A DNA stretch of 64,000 nt from Ricinus communis (GCF_019578655.1 NC_063264.1:11511213-11575212); one strand, 5' to 3'. Counted from the stretch's first letter, positions 23,557-34,561 are shown. The notes: generated from the letters alone by a model not told the origin. Made by a program: numbers and translations.

Positions 23557-25060
23557 CTTTTGCTTGTCCTTAAGCAATCAATAACTCAATGCATATACAA
23601 GCAACAATCACCCCTAAAAATCCATACTAAGGTTCACAACTTAGCCTTATTCAAAATATAAAGAATGAAACTCAAGTAGCTAAACAAATCATACACCTTC
23701 AAAGAAGAACTATAATAACACCATCTCGAAGTACAACTTATATAACAACTCAACATTAAAGACCAGGAACTATTGCCTCACAAGAATCTCTCAAATCACT
23801 CACATTTTTTACATGAAACAAAAAGATTCCCTCAATAGAGCTGCACAAATCCTATTTACCATAAGCTTGCTCATAAACCCTATCTTCGCTACTGCGAATA
23901 AATGAATACCAAATTCAAAGAGTCTTTACAAGGGTTGAAATGTGGCTAAGGTAAAGGTAAGAATATTTGGATAGAAGTGTAAAGTATACTGAAAAATCAT
24001 GTAATTATTTAGAATGAATGCTTCAGAAGTTGAATGCCAAATCAATAAAAGTACTCAGTAAGCCTTATTTGAAGTAGAGGATACTCAAAAGAAATAAATC
24101 CAAAAGAGAAAAGAGCTAAGAAAAAAGTCTGAAATTTTTTTTCTTTTCTTTTTATTTTTTTAATATCCCACAGTAGCTTACACAAGGGCTGCATGATTAA
24201 TGACACAAACAATGAGAATAGTTATATAATTTGGATTGAAGGGAGTATCAAAGAATGATTAAAAAGACTAAGTGAATTTATAAAAAAATTAGGCACTATG
24301 ATTCCATAAAAAAATAAGCATAACACATAATTATTCAGTATAAAGGATGAAAGAAAAGACAAATGTAGAGAATGGTATAGATATAGTGTATAGGTGCAAA
24401 TCATGAAAAAAAGGTTAAGGCTCAAAACTGTCTGACTAATGGAAACAAAGGGTAGGCTTTTAGCTAGATATGGTGAATCCTAAGTTGTCTAAATCATCTA
24501 ATGGTATTCAAAAATTCATGTAACCTCAACAAGTATTACAGAGCAAGTTCTAGAAACAACATTAAGTACAGTGCACACTCAAACAAGAAAATCATGAGCA
24601 TAATTTGCAATGGATGCTCAAATTTTGGTTCAAAAACTCACGTTTGAAGTGGCCAAAATTTGCAATTAGTTCCCAGACTTATCAATTGAATCATCACATA
24701 AATTGTATAATAGATTGGCATAATCAAAGTTCAAAGATAAAGGTTTAAAATTTATAAAGAACTCAAGCAACACCAGTTTAACCCGGCCAAAGTGACATAT
24801 TGAATATAGTGAAATTGCTTTCGACGAACAAAAATCGAGAGGGATAATCAATTACTAGTGTGTGAATTAAGTCATTAATTACAAAAGGAAAAACTAAGCT
24901 TAAACGACATGAAGAACCTAGGTCCTAACATCCTAAGAATAGTCCATTATCATTGCCTAAAAAATCAAGGGATAATAAAACCATAGATTCCCACCCCACA
25001 CTTGAATAAAAAACTGCCCTCAGTGTTGGAAAAAAAAGTGGGTATATAACATAGCTAGCA
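23557..25060 (-). other. 3' noncoding tract of the composite Athila element
   Basis: No credible ORF. Collinear with 804-2240 and 54250-55650. A PPT-like box lies at 24994-25003 near its far end, as in the other copies. Between 25060 and 25370 there is only A-rich low-complexity DNA, including (AAAAT)n at about 25146-25170. Confidence 0.7.
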
Positions 25061-25369
25061 CATAAGAATAGTGCAGATCATATCAAATATACATAGCATA
25101 AGGGCAAGGCAAAGTGTTGCACTAAAATAACATAAGATGAAAGAAAAATAAAATAAAATAAAATAAAATGAAAATGCAAAAAAAATAAAAATAAAATAGA
25201 AATAAAGAAAGAAAATATAAAGGAAAAGGAAAAGAAATAGAACACAAATGTCTCACTGCTGGTAGTCTTACCGGCTGGATCGGTTGGAGGGTGAGGAGTA
25301 GGGGAAGACACTAGAGTAGGGGGCGTGATGGTGGCATAGGATCCATGAAACAACCTGCTAGATCAAACT

Positions 25370-26227
25370 CCATGTCATCAATGAATCACTAAGATTGTGC
25401 TCTGGAATCAGTCATCTTTTGTATCTGCTCCACCATGAGGTCTGTCTGGGTGGCCTGCCTATCCAGTCCATGCATAAGCTGCTGGAGCATATCATTTAAC
25501 CCCTAGAACTGTGCCCAGTCTCATCTTGAAACTGCCCAAACTCCTTTCTGTGCTGCATAAACTTAGTATAGTGTTGCTGTTGTAAATCACAAACTCGATC
25601 TAGTTGGTCAGCCAAAGCACTAGTCTGAGCACTCGATGTCCCTACAGAGTAAGAAGAGGAAGCTTCAGATGTAAGCATAAATACTCTGGCTGGGTTAGGA
25701 ATCCTAACATCTAGAATCTCAGCAGTAGGATCCTGGGCTCCTCGAGCTGTTGCCTCTCTAGCCTCCTTGACTATTACACTGATGAGCCTGTACTCAATGC
25801 CATGTGGGTGTCGAGTGGCTGTGATCATCTACATGTTGATTATCTGTCTAACCCCTAATGGTGTCATGTCACTAATCTGAGAAAGCTCGGCCATAAAGTC
25901 AAACAGTGCACGAACATCCTGAGCCAATCCCACTCTCTCTAGGGATACAAAGTTAATGCATCGTCTGGCCATTACTTGCTTCCATCTCATGTCTTAGAAG
26001 TGGCTCTCATTATCAGCATTTTGAAATGTCTATAAGCAATGTCGACCAGGTGTGGATGGATTTATAGCTGCTGTTCTTCTTGCTCGGACTAGTTGCTATT
26101 GTGGTGGGGGTGCTGGTGGTTGCCTAGGTGAAGCTGAAGTAGAAGAAGAAGTTCCCTCGCCATGCGAGCGCTTACTAGTAGCGACGCATTGGGGTTGCTA
26201 GCGACGGGATTGATCTTAGTCCCTCAT
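25370..26227 (-). pseudogene. Athila env-position ORF, copy 2, central domain deleted
   Basis: Minus strand. The start ATG at 26227-26225 matches the start of copy 3 at 31456. The N-terminal part runs to about 25925 (WDWLRMFVHCLT in one frame); the tail at 25828-25496 has MITATRHPHGIEYRLISVIV, a Ser-rich linker, and LADQLDRVCDLQQQHYTKF. The roughly 130-residue central domain present at 5343-5753 and 31800-32330 is missing: sequence passes from the 'gcactgtttgactttatgg' region straight to 'ccgagctttctcagattag'. Stops and a frameshift remain. The role is unknown. Confidence 0.65.
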
Positions 26228-26704
26228 ATTGCCTAATACAATCAATCATTAGTAATCGAACAAGAAATCAAGTTAACATAAATTCCACCGAAAATTTAGC
26301 AGCATAACGGCTAGAAATTGATTAACAAAAAACTTTAGGCTTAAAACTAAGACTAAAGCCTCAATTCCTTGTAGAAAAATAATGCCCAATGGCATTCCAG
26401 CCCATAATATTACTCACCAAATAAAGAGAATTTATGCTATGAATTTATCAAAATGAAATGCCATAAATTAACTTTGTTACTCCCCAACCCCACACTTAGC
26501 ATGTCATTATTAAAATCACACAAATATAGTAACTAATATGAGCTAAATATAATCCAAATCAAACTCGAGCAGTGTAAATAAAAATAATAAACCAATCAAA
26601 GCAATAAATATTGACAAATACTAGAGCATATCAAAATGTCCTAAATCATAAAAAAATACATAAAGAACTCAAAATTAACCAAATAAAATGCAAAAGCCGA
26701 AGAA
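26228..26704 (-). other. Putative intron of the env-position gene, copy 2
   Basis: Lies between the GTAAGT at 26705-26710 and the ORF start. A/T-rich, with a PPT-like box ccccacactt at 26488-26497. The plus-strand copy has the same arrangement at 30977-31450, with a clear tttctgcag acceptor at 31306-31314. Confidence 0.45.
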
Positions 26705-26710
26705 ACTTAC
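26705..26710 (-). promoter_or_regulatory. Putative 5' splice site of env-position transcript, copy 2
   Basis: GTAAGT on the minus strand in the context GGCAATTTCAAGTAAGTTTC, nearly identical to AGCAATTTCAAGTAAGTCTC at 30961-30979. Confidence 0.55.
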
Positions 26711-26805
26711 TTGAAATTGCCGTGACAGGTAAGAATAATCGAGAAAAAGAGGGGAATCACCATAGAACTTTAGAGAGGAAAGTAGTAAGAGGTTTGAAAT
26801 GGCCT

Positions 26806-26814
26806 CTTTTTATA
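26806..26814 (-). promoter_or_regulatory. TATA box upstream of env-position ORF, copy 2
   Basis: TATAAAAAG on the minus strand, about 100 bp before the splice donor and immediately downstream of the GC-rich palindrome cluster at 26822-27195. The spacing resembles that of the LTR promoter of the same family. Confidence 0.55.
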
Positions 26815-26821
26815 GTCACAG

Positions 26822-27195
26822 GGTTCAGCACGGGCGAGGGCATGGCCGTGCTCTCACCCGTGCTCGTCAACACAGCCTGGACTCAGCTCATGCTGAAGCC
26901 TGAAGTGTCTTCCATGTGCAAGTTCACCATGGGCAATGGCTTGGCTGTGCTGATTAACACGGCCTGGTGTTGCCGCCCGTGGTGCCTTCGGAAGCCGTGG
27001 TGGATGGCCAATTCTAAGCTGGGCTACGTGCATGTTCACCATGGGCAAGGGCATGGTTGTGCTGATCAGCACGGCCTGGTGTTGCAGCCTATGGTGCCTT
27101 CGGAAGCCATGGTAGGCAGCCAATTCCCAATCTCTTATACGTGCATGTTCATCACGGGTAGGACTTCGGCTGTGCTTATCAGCACCGGCTGGGGA
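26822..27195 (-). promoter_or_regulatory. GC-rich palindrome cluster in pol-env spacer, copy 2
   Basis: Repeated words of the type agcacggcctggt, catggccgtgctc, atcagcacggcctgg, about 120 bp apart, in otherwise AT-rich DNA. The same word family occurs in the LTRs just upstream of their TATA boxes. Long open frames here on both strands come from the GC-rich composition and are not genes. Confidence 0.55.
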
Positions 27196-27199
27196 TCCA

Positions 27200-27540
27200 A
27201 CTCGTGATGCCCACGGAAACCATGGTGAACCACTAAAATCCAAACCTTTCTTCGACAACTCGAACCACCAAACTCCCTACCTGCATTCAACATACATACA
27301 TACACATTTGGGCTATAATTCAAGTACGAATTTATCAAACAATGAAGCTAATATTCACCAATCACCAAAAATCCGACTTAAGTTATTAAAGACCTAGCTT
27401 CAAACAATTAAGTTTACTTACTAAGCAAGTGCTCTAACTACCATCAAACATGCAAACGATTGATAAAATAAAATAATAAGAAAAATGTAAAGCTAAATAT
27501 GGGAATGCCTCCCAAAAGCGCTTCTTTTTAGTTCTCGAGT
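27200..27540 (-). other. Spacer downstream of integrase
   Basis: No coding sequence seen. Ends with the conserved 'cctcccaaaagcgcttcttt' segment (27507-27526), which also marks the post-integrase stub of the gag-only derivative near 55955-55974. Confidence 0.5.
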
Positions 27541-28085
27541 CATTTAACTAGACTCGATACCAGACTACTCTTGCAGGAGAAGCACCATGTTCACTCGCTC
27601 CTCAACTTCTAACAAGTTCTCGTGATAGTGCTTCAGCCTATGGCCATTAACCCTGATGTCTCCCTTTTCCGGATGATGCAGCTCCACTTTGTAATATGGA
27701 AAGACTTGCTTCACTACGAACAGTCCCGACCATCGGCTCTTCAGCTTACCTGGAAACAACCGAAGACATGAGTTATATAAGAGAACCCTATCTCTAGCTT
27801 TGAACTCTTTCGGGCCTTTCAGTTGCTGATTTGCCACTTCTTTGTTATAGCTTTGTAAATTATGGAGTTGTCATAAGCTTGCTGACGCCATTCCTCTAAC
27901 TCATCTAGCTGCCATTGTCTTTCTTTACCTGCAAAATCAATACTAAAATTGCATGATTTTAAAGTCCAAAGGGCCTTGTGTTCCAATTCAACAGGTAGAT
28001 AACACGTCTTACCATAAACTAGCCTATACGGTGTAAAGCTAATAGAAGTCTTATAGGTTGTTCTAGCAGTATGATTGGCCACTTG
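27541..28085 (-). pseudogene. Athila integrase C-terminal part, composite element
   Basis: Minus-strand frames encode TTYKTSISFTPYRLVYGKTC, ELEHKALWTLKSCNF and QWQLDELEEWRQQAYDNS (28082-27819), then VLLYNSCLRLFPGKLKSRW, GLFVVKQVFPYYKVEL and INGHRLKHY-type sequence (27837-27565). The integrase catalytic core and zinc finger that should precede it are absent: at about 28075-28090 the sequence jumps from the integrase end to the RNase H/integrase linker. Compared with element 1, about 0.57 kb is deleted, so this copy could not integrate by itself. Confidence 0.85.
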
Positions 28086-28725
28086 ATGGCCTCCAATTGG
28101 TCATATCCTCCCCATATACACATTGCCGAATCACTTGATCTGCACAAACACAACAAAAATGGGTCTTCCAAAATGTAGTATTTCAAGTCAGCAAAGAATA
28201 TCTTCTTTTACTGATATGTCATATCCTTTGGTAGGACCCTCGCAACCAAATACTTTGCATAATCTGAAAACCAAGGGCAATCAGTATATACTTGCAATGA
28301 ACACAAATGCTCATTAGGGAAGCAATCATCAATGGCCGTCTCATCAAGTGCCGCCAAGCTCCGGTTCTCCAACCTCGATAAGTGATCCGCTGCCAAGTTC
28401 TCAGCGCCCTTTTCATCCTTGATTTCTTGGTCAAACTCCTGCAAGAGTAGAATACATCTAATCACTCTTGGTTTAGCATTATTCTTTCCAAATAAGTACC
28501 TCGGTGCTGAATGGTCCGTATAGCCAATGGTCTTCGGTAGCACAAGGTATGAACGGAACTTATCGAAGGCATAAACCACAGCTAACAGCTCCTTCTCAGT
28601 GGTGGTATAGTGCTCTTGGGCGTTTGTCAACGTCTTTCTAGCATAATAGATAGGTTAGAACTTCTTCTCAACCCGCTATCCAAAAACAGCTCCAACTGCA
28701 TAGTCACTAGCATCCCACATGAGTT
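28086..28725 (-). pseudogene. Athila RNase H, composite element
   Basis: The minus frame 28630-28208 (140 residues) carries AQEHYTTTEKELLAVVYAFD, KFRSYLVLPKTIGYTDHSA, LLLQEFDQEIKDEKGAENLA and ADHLSRLENR. It retains the Glu and Asp landmarks of gypsy RNase H; the first Asp (LMWDASDYAVGA-type region near 28700) is separated by a stop at about 28655. Collinear with 9549-10075. Confidence 0.88.
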
Positions 28726-29545
28726 CAAAGGGCAGCCCTCAATTAGATGAAACCATGATAGGAGTTGTGGTTAGTAACTCTTTTAATAACTTAAAAGCCT
28801 GTAAGCAATTAGAAATCAAACATAAAAGTTACATCCTTAACAAGCAATTGAGTAAGAGGCCTAGCTATTTTAGAAAAATCCTTAATAAATCTCCTATAAA
28901 AGCCAGCATGCCCGTGGAAGCTCCTAACAGCCTTAACAGAAATAAGGGATAGCAATTTCGATATGGTCTCTACCTTAGCTCTATCTATCTCCATCCCTGC
29001 ATGTGAAATCTTATGCCCCAACATAATACCCTCTCTCACCATAAAATGACATTTTTCCCAATTAAGAACTAAATTTGCCTCAACAATTCGTGCAAGCATG
29101 CACTCTAAATTAGATAAACAGTGTGGGAAAGAGTTACCGAACACTGAGAAGTCGCCTATGAAAACCTCCATAGACTCCTCAATCATATCATGAAAGATTG
29201 CCATCATACATCTCTGAAAAGTGGCAGGTGCATTGCATAAACCAAATGGCATCCTCCGGTATGTTAACGTTCCATAGGGGCAAGTAGATATTGTCTTCTC
29301 CTGGTCCTTAAGTGCGATTGGTATCTGAAAATAACCTAAAAAACCATCAAGAAAACAGTAAAACATATGGCCCGATAGAAGCTCAAGCATCTTATCAATA
29401 AATGGAAGGGGAAAGTGGTCCTTCCGGGTTGCATCATTTAGCCTCCTGTAATCGATGCAAACCCAAAAATTAGTTCTCATCCTTGTTGGTATCGATTCGT
29501 CCTTCTCATTCTTTATCACAGTCATCCCTCCTTTCTTTGGTACAA
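28726..29545 (-). pseudogene. Athila reverse transcriptase, composite element
   Basis: A minus frame from 29567 down to 28809 contains VPKKGGMTVIKNEKDESIPT, CIDYRRLNDATRKDHFPLPF, IDKMLELLSGH, FGLCNAPATFQRCM and HKISHAGMEIDRAKVETI. The catalytic block reads VFIGDFSVFG where the family has an Asp pair (F-x-DDF), so one catalytic Asp is replaced by Gly: a dead enzyme even where the frame is open. The N-terminal end is cut at 29545 by the terminal TG of an inverted Athila LTR. Confidence 0.9.
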
Positions 29546-30636
29546 TGATGTGCATCATTTTATACATGTTTATATGCCCAATTGTTTACATTTTTGTGCA
29601 TAGTTATCTTGTTTTATGCCAGAATCACCTGTGTTTTAGTTCCTTCCATGTTTCATGTCATTATCGATGGATATTATCAGTAATCGAGGGAAATACGCAC
29701 AATTACATACTAGAATCCATCAAAATTGCGCAAGGACTAGCATTGCAAGGTTGAGCACAACCTGGACTTTGGCCGTGCTGAACCATCAACACTTGACCCT
29801 CAAAAGTGCCATTTTGGCACGGTTTCCGAAGCCACCGCGGCCTCCACTACGGCCCGTGGTGGCTCAGCACCGGCGATGGCACGTCCAGGAAGAAGCCTTA
29901 AGTTGCGGGATGCGCAGGTCCAGCATGGCCTGGACTCCGCCCGTGCTGATCAGCACGGGCTTAACCACGGCCGTGTTGAGAGATTTATATAGGCAAATGC
30001 GATTTATTGAGTTAGGGTTCAATTTTCTAACTTGATTTCACATATACATGTATAAGCCATCTTTTCCCAGACTTCAATACTCGACTTTAGGAGACCATTT
30101 CATCTATTGAAGGAAGGATTACATTGGTTTTAACATCAAATTGAAGATCAATAGGAGATTTGGAGAATTTAAGAGGCAATTTAGGGTTCATCATTCGAAA
30201 TTGGGAATTTAGGGTTTTTCATCCAACTTGAAGAAGAAGGGTGTACATGCCTTCAACGTACTTTTCTAAATTTGTTCTTTACTTTGTGTTGCTTATTAGT
30301 ATGAGTAACTAAATTTGTTAAACCCATTGGGGTTGCTATATTGTTGGATTGTTTTTAATGCTTGTGAGACTTTGATTATCAATGCTTGTCTCTTCTTGCT
30401 TTCATTATTAATGAGAAATCACATTATTCATGAGACGTTGTGAGTTATGATGTTTAGATTATTTTATGTAATTGAGAAATTCATTTAGTAATTGGAAATT
30501 TAAATAGCAAGAACTGGTGAATGATCACTTAGAGATAAGGGTAATTGACTAGCCGGATTAAGAATTAACAAAGCTTAAGAGGCGGGTTAAAGCTTAATGC
30601 TAATTTAACAATCGATCATTAGGAAGAGATTCAAAC
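29546..30636 (+). repeat. Athila LTR (subfamily I), plus-strand copy inserted in pol
   Basis: Starts TGATGTGCATC exactly at the pol breakpoint and is the reverse complement of 22480-23543. In sense order it shows 'cagaatcacctgtgttt', the palindrome region at 29750-29985, TTTATATAGGC (TATA) at 29988-29998, the 'gggtttttcatcc' leader and 'gaccattt...gaaggatt'. It stops short of its expected end near 30636 and passes into pol-env spacer sequence, so the LTR 3' part, PBS, gag and pol are missing. Confidence 0.8.
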
Positions 30637-30976
30637 ACCAGGCCGTGTCGGTCACCAAGCCCGTGCCCCAGCCCGTGATGGACATGTATGTAAAGCACAA
30701 AGTAAAATCAACCATCCACCACCGGCTTCTAAAGGCACCAAGGGCAGCAACACCAGGCCGTGCTAACCAGCAAGGCTATGCTCTCGCCCTTGGTGGACTG
30801 GCAGGAGGATGAAGATTCAGGGTTGAGCACGGGCCGAGTCCTCGCCCGTGCTGATCCCGGTGACTATAGAAGCATGCCATTTCAAAAAATTTCCAACTTT
30901 TCCCCCTCTAAGCTCTAAGGTGTTGTTTCTTCTTTTTCTGGATTTTTCTTACCTGTCACAGCAATTTCAAGTAAGT
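30637..30976 (+). promoter_or_regulatory. Pol-env spacer promoter module, plus-strand copy
   Basis: Palindromic words (accaggccgtgtcggtc, gagcacgggccgagtcc) at 30637-30858, then a degraded TATA-like ctatagaa near 30864, a leader, and GTAAGT at 30971-30976. Same order and partly the same sequence as 27200-26705 in reverse. Confidence 0.5.
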
Positions 30977-31455
30977 CTCTTCGCCTTTTGCTTTTATTTG
31001 GTTAAATTTGATTTTTTTATGTAATTTTTATTATTTATGACATTTTAATATGCTCTAGTAGCTGTCAATCTTTATTGCTTTGATTGGGTTATTGTTTTGT
31101 TTTGTTACACTGCTTAAATTTGATTTAGATTAGATTTAGTTTAAATTAGTTGCTATGTTTGTGTGAGTTTGAATAATGAAATGTTAAGTGTGGGGTTCAG
31201 CAAGAATAAAGTTTATTTATGGCATTTTATTATGAAAAATTAATAGCATAAATTTTCTTTATTTGGTGCACAATAATGTGGGCTGGAATATCATTGTGAA
31301 TTGGTTTTCTGCAGGAAATTGAGGCTTTAGTCTTAGCTTTAAGTCTAAAGTTTGCTGTTAGTCAAATTATAGCCATTATGCTGCTTAATTTTTGGTTTAA
31401 TTTATGTTAACTTGATTTCTTGTTCGAAAACTAATAATTGACTATATTAGGCAAT

Positions 31456-32740
31456 ATGAGGGACCGCGACCAGCAAGACCCTGCGTGGCGAAGGAACATC
31501 TTTCTCCACTTCACCTTCATCAGCACCAGCACCAGCACCCCCACCACAACAGCAACTAGTCCGAGCACGAAGAACACCAGCTGCAAATCCACCTACACCT
31601 GGTGGACATCCCTTATGGACATTTTAGAATGGTGATAACGAGAGCCGCTTCTAAGTAATGAGATAGAAGCAAGTAATGGCTGGACATTGCATCGACTTTG
31701 TATCCTTGGAGAGAGTGGGATTGGCTCAGGATGTTCATGCACTGTTTGACACTTTGCCTTACGCATGGTTCTTCGACATCATTGAGCCAACCTAGCACGA
31801 GCTCACAATTGAATTCCTCAGCACCTTCTTTCTACAGCAACATATCACAAACTGGCATTAGCCGGATGCAGTTTACTTCAAACTTGGAGGAAGGGAGTTC
31901 TCAATGTCAGTTCCATAATTTGGCATGCATTTGGGTTTATGGACTGAGCAGGAGACCTCAAACGAGGAGTATCAGGGATGCATCTACATCAATCCGATCT
32001 CGTATGACACCATGTGGGATTCATTAGTACATAGGCCAGAATCATACTACTCCAGCAAATCTAAGGCGTCTAGCCTCTGCTATCTCCATACTTTGTTAGC
32101 TTACACGATTACAAGCAGGGGAGATAGTTATAGAGTGGTCAAACAGACTGATGTATTCATCCTCTGGGCTATGCAACATCGTAAGAAGCTTGACTTGGGA
32201 TATCTATTGGCTCGTCAAGTCCGTTCATTCATAGTCGATGCCTAGAAGAAGATGCACTGTTGTTTTGGCCCGTATGTGACTAAGTTGGCCAAGAGACTAG
32301 ATGTATTGGATGACTGTCTGTCCGAGCTTTCTTAGATTGGTGATATTACACCACTAGGGATTAGACAGATGATCAACATGCAGATAATCACGGCTACTCA
32401 ACACCCACATAGTATAGAGTACAGGCTCGTCAACGCAATAGTAAGGGAGGATAGAGAGGCATCAGCTAGAGGAGCCCAAAACCTTACGGTTGAGATTCCA
32501 GATGTTAGGATTCCTAACCTAGCTAGAGTGTTTATGCCTACATCTGGAGCCTCCTCTTCTTATTCTGCAAGGACATTGAGTATTGAGATTAGTGCTTTGG
32601 CTGACCGACTAGATCGAGCTTGTGATTTACAGCAGCAGCACTATACTGAATTTGTGCAGCACAGAAAGGAGTCTAGGCAGTTACAAGAGGAGATTAGGGC
32701 ACAGTTTCAGGGTTTAAACGATATGCTCTAGCAGCTTATG
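31456..32740 (+). pseudogene. Athila env-position ORF, copy 3 (most complete)
   Basis: Plus strand, starting at ATG 31456 (MRDRDQQDPAWRRN) just after an 'atattag' acceptor. Segments in order: WDWLRMFMHCL-type N-terminal region, FLQQHITNW, HLGLWTEQETSNEEYQ, YYSSKSKASSLC, LLAYTITSRGDSYRV, DVFILWAMQHRKKLDLGYLL, YFGPYV-equivalent CCFGPYVTKLAKRLDVLDD, GIRQMINMQIITATQHPHS, EYRLVNAIVREDREASA and a final Gln-rich, coiled-coil-like LADRLDRACDLQQQHYTEF. At least four frame breaks or stops interrupt it. No signal peptide or clear transmembrane segment was seen, so env identity is positional only. The family is the Athila ORF1-type protein; function unknown. Confidence 0.7.
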
Positions 32741-32790
32741 CATGGGCTGGATAGGCAGGCAGCCTGATATCCTCATCTATATATACATAG
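32741..32790. other. Breakpoint between inverted env copy and minus-strand gag leader
   Basis: The plus-strand env copy ends within about 'cataggctggataggcaggc' and a minus-strand gag leader follows. No terminal repeat or duplication of the 29541-29545 pentamer was found, so this end is a rearrangement and not a clean insertion end. Confidence 0.4.
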
Positions 32791-33161
32791 TTGAGATGCT
32801 GTGGAAGATCTTTCAGCTCGAGGACTGGTGGTTCCTGAAGTGATGGTCTTAAGTGATGCATACTTACCCTGTCAATCTCACGAAACTCCCCAGTATTGTT
32901 ACTTGGCTCGTGTGCTAACCAAAATTCAAGCTACTCCAGTACCTCCTCATTTGGCATCTCATGCCCATCTTCCATTGGCGAAGCAACTTCTAAAAGGTCT
33001 ACTCGATTATAATTAGACCTCCTAGTCATACACTACCTGAAATGAACAAGGTAATAACAACCCAAATAAATAAATAAATAAAATAATGAGAAAAATATAA
33101 AAGAAATAAAAAAATATGGCTAAAGTGACAAATAACAAATTTCACTTTAGTTTTCAAACTA
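32790..33161 (-). pseudogene. Gag start/leader of the composite Athila element
   Basis: Minus-strand sequence next to the PBS, containing an (aaat)n run at 33070-33090 and a short gag-like beginning (MTRRSNYNRVDLLEVASPME-type reading, with the start near 33028). Weakly collinear with 57180-57300 of the gag-only derivative. The rest of gag and the protease are not present. Confidence 0.45.
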
Positions 33162-33179
33162 TCCCCGGCAATGGCATCA
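33162..33179 (-). other. Primer binding site, tRNA-Asp type, with three transitions
   Basis: Plus strand TCCCCGGCAATGGCATCA; the intact form at 57345-57362 is TCCCCGGCAACGGCGCCA. The three differences are C-to-T or G-to-A changes. It lies 6 bp from the LTR start at 33186. Athila elements use a primer site complementary to tRNA-Asp. Confidence 0.88.
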
Positions 33180-33185
33180 AAAACT

Positions 33186-34561
33186 TGATGGGGTATTTAT
33201 GCAGCTACAATCCAATGTAGCGAACCTATCAATGCAGTCTAACACAACGGCAAGTATTAAAATTATCGTATCCCTCGAGAAAGTGAAACCCTAGAGTTAC
33301 TACTTCGTTCTTTGTTATCTAACCTAAAATATATGATGGATGATTTCTAAATTTACTAATAATTGGAAACTGAGGTCTAAATGAGATGAAAGAATGAATG
33401 AAAAAATGAAACAATCAAGATAAGAAAGTAAACCCAAAGGGAACCTAAACTAGTTGGCAATCAAACAAAAGATAACAGATTGATAAGTCCAATTATGCTA
33501 CCTATGGATGAATTCTTAACTGAATTCAGTCTCCCTCTTGAGATAACCGAATTCCTAAATCTAAGAACCTAAAATTGAAATCTCTTCCTAACAATCGATT
33601 ATTACGTTAGCTTTAAGCTTTGATCCGCCTCTATTGAGCTTTGTTAATTCTTAATCCGACTAGCTAATTACCCTTATCTCTAAGTGATTATTAACCAGTT
33701 CTTGCCATTCAAAATTCTAATTATTAACCAGTTCTTCCTATTCAAAATTTCAACTACTTAATGAATTTCTCAATTACAGAAAGTAATCTAAGGAACATAA
33801 TTCACAACGTCTCATGAATAATGAGAATCTCATTTTAGTACTAAGCCAACATAGTAAGGAAATCCCAATAGGTTTAATCGATCTAGCTACACATGTTCAT
33901 GTCTAAAATAACTAGGAATTCAATTACAATGAAAGAATAAAGAAAACGAAATAGATACACCCTTTTCCCTTGGATTGGATGAACACCTCAAAATTTGAAT
34001 CTACACTCCAGTTGATCTCCCAAATTTCCTCTTGATTTGCCTTAAAATCCACTCATGATCTTCAATATGATGCTTGAACCACTAGAATCCATCCTTCAAT
34101 ATGCGAAATAGTCTCCGAAAGTTGAATATCAAAGTCTGGAAAGGGGTGGCTCGCGCGCATTTGTGAGATCTCAAATCAGAAAATCGAGCCCTCATAGAAG
34201 AAATCATCCTCTGCTCCCTGACCTTGCCCTTGCCGGTGCTGAGCCACCATGGGCCGTGATGGAGACCATGGTGGCGTCAAAAATCCTTGCCAAAAGGCCA
34301 CCTTTGAGGGTCAAATGTGGATGGTTCAGCACAGCCAGAGTCCAAGTCGTGCTCAACCTTAAAATGCTAGCCTTTGCTCAATTTTGATAGATTCTATCCG
34401 TATTCGCACGTATCTCCCACAAATACTGATAATATCCATCAATGATCACCTAAAATATGAAAGGAACCAAAAAGACAGGTGATTCTAGCATAAAACAAGA
34501 TAACTATGCATAAAAATGGAAGTAACTGGGCATATAAACATGTGTAAAACAATGCATATCA
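33186..34561 (-). repeat. Athila 5' LTR (subfamily I) of the composite element
   Basis: Plus strand from TGATGGGG to ...GCATATCA, next to the PBS at 33162-33179. Closest in structure to 22127-23543, but about 80 bp including the TATA region and the first palindrome is missing near 34195. Palindromic words remain at 34225-34345. The divergence from 22127-23543 is large, so the two may be LTRs of one old element or of two related ones. Confidence 0.85.

Noticed and set aside
25370..26227. A true envelope glycoprotein in the Athila elements
   Set aside because: Position fits, but no signal peptide, fusion-like or clear membrane segment was visible in any of the three copies, so I name it only by position.
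26611..27258. Open frames of 198 (+) and 134 (-) residues
   Set aside because: They coincide with the GC-rich palindrome cluster and give repetitive peptides on both strands. No start context or domain supports them.
22127..34561. Treating the two subfamily I LTRs as a proven pair of one element
   Set aside because: Orientation, PBS and PPT agree, but their divergence is high, the left LTR lacks its terminus and no shared target duplication can be seen; I call it composite instead.
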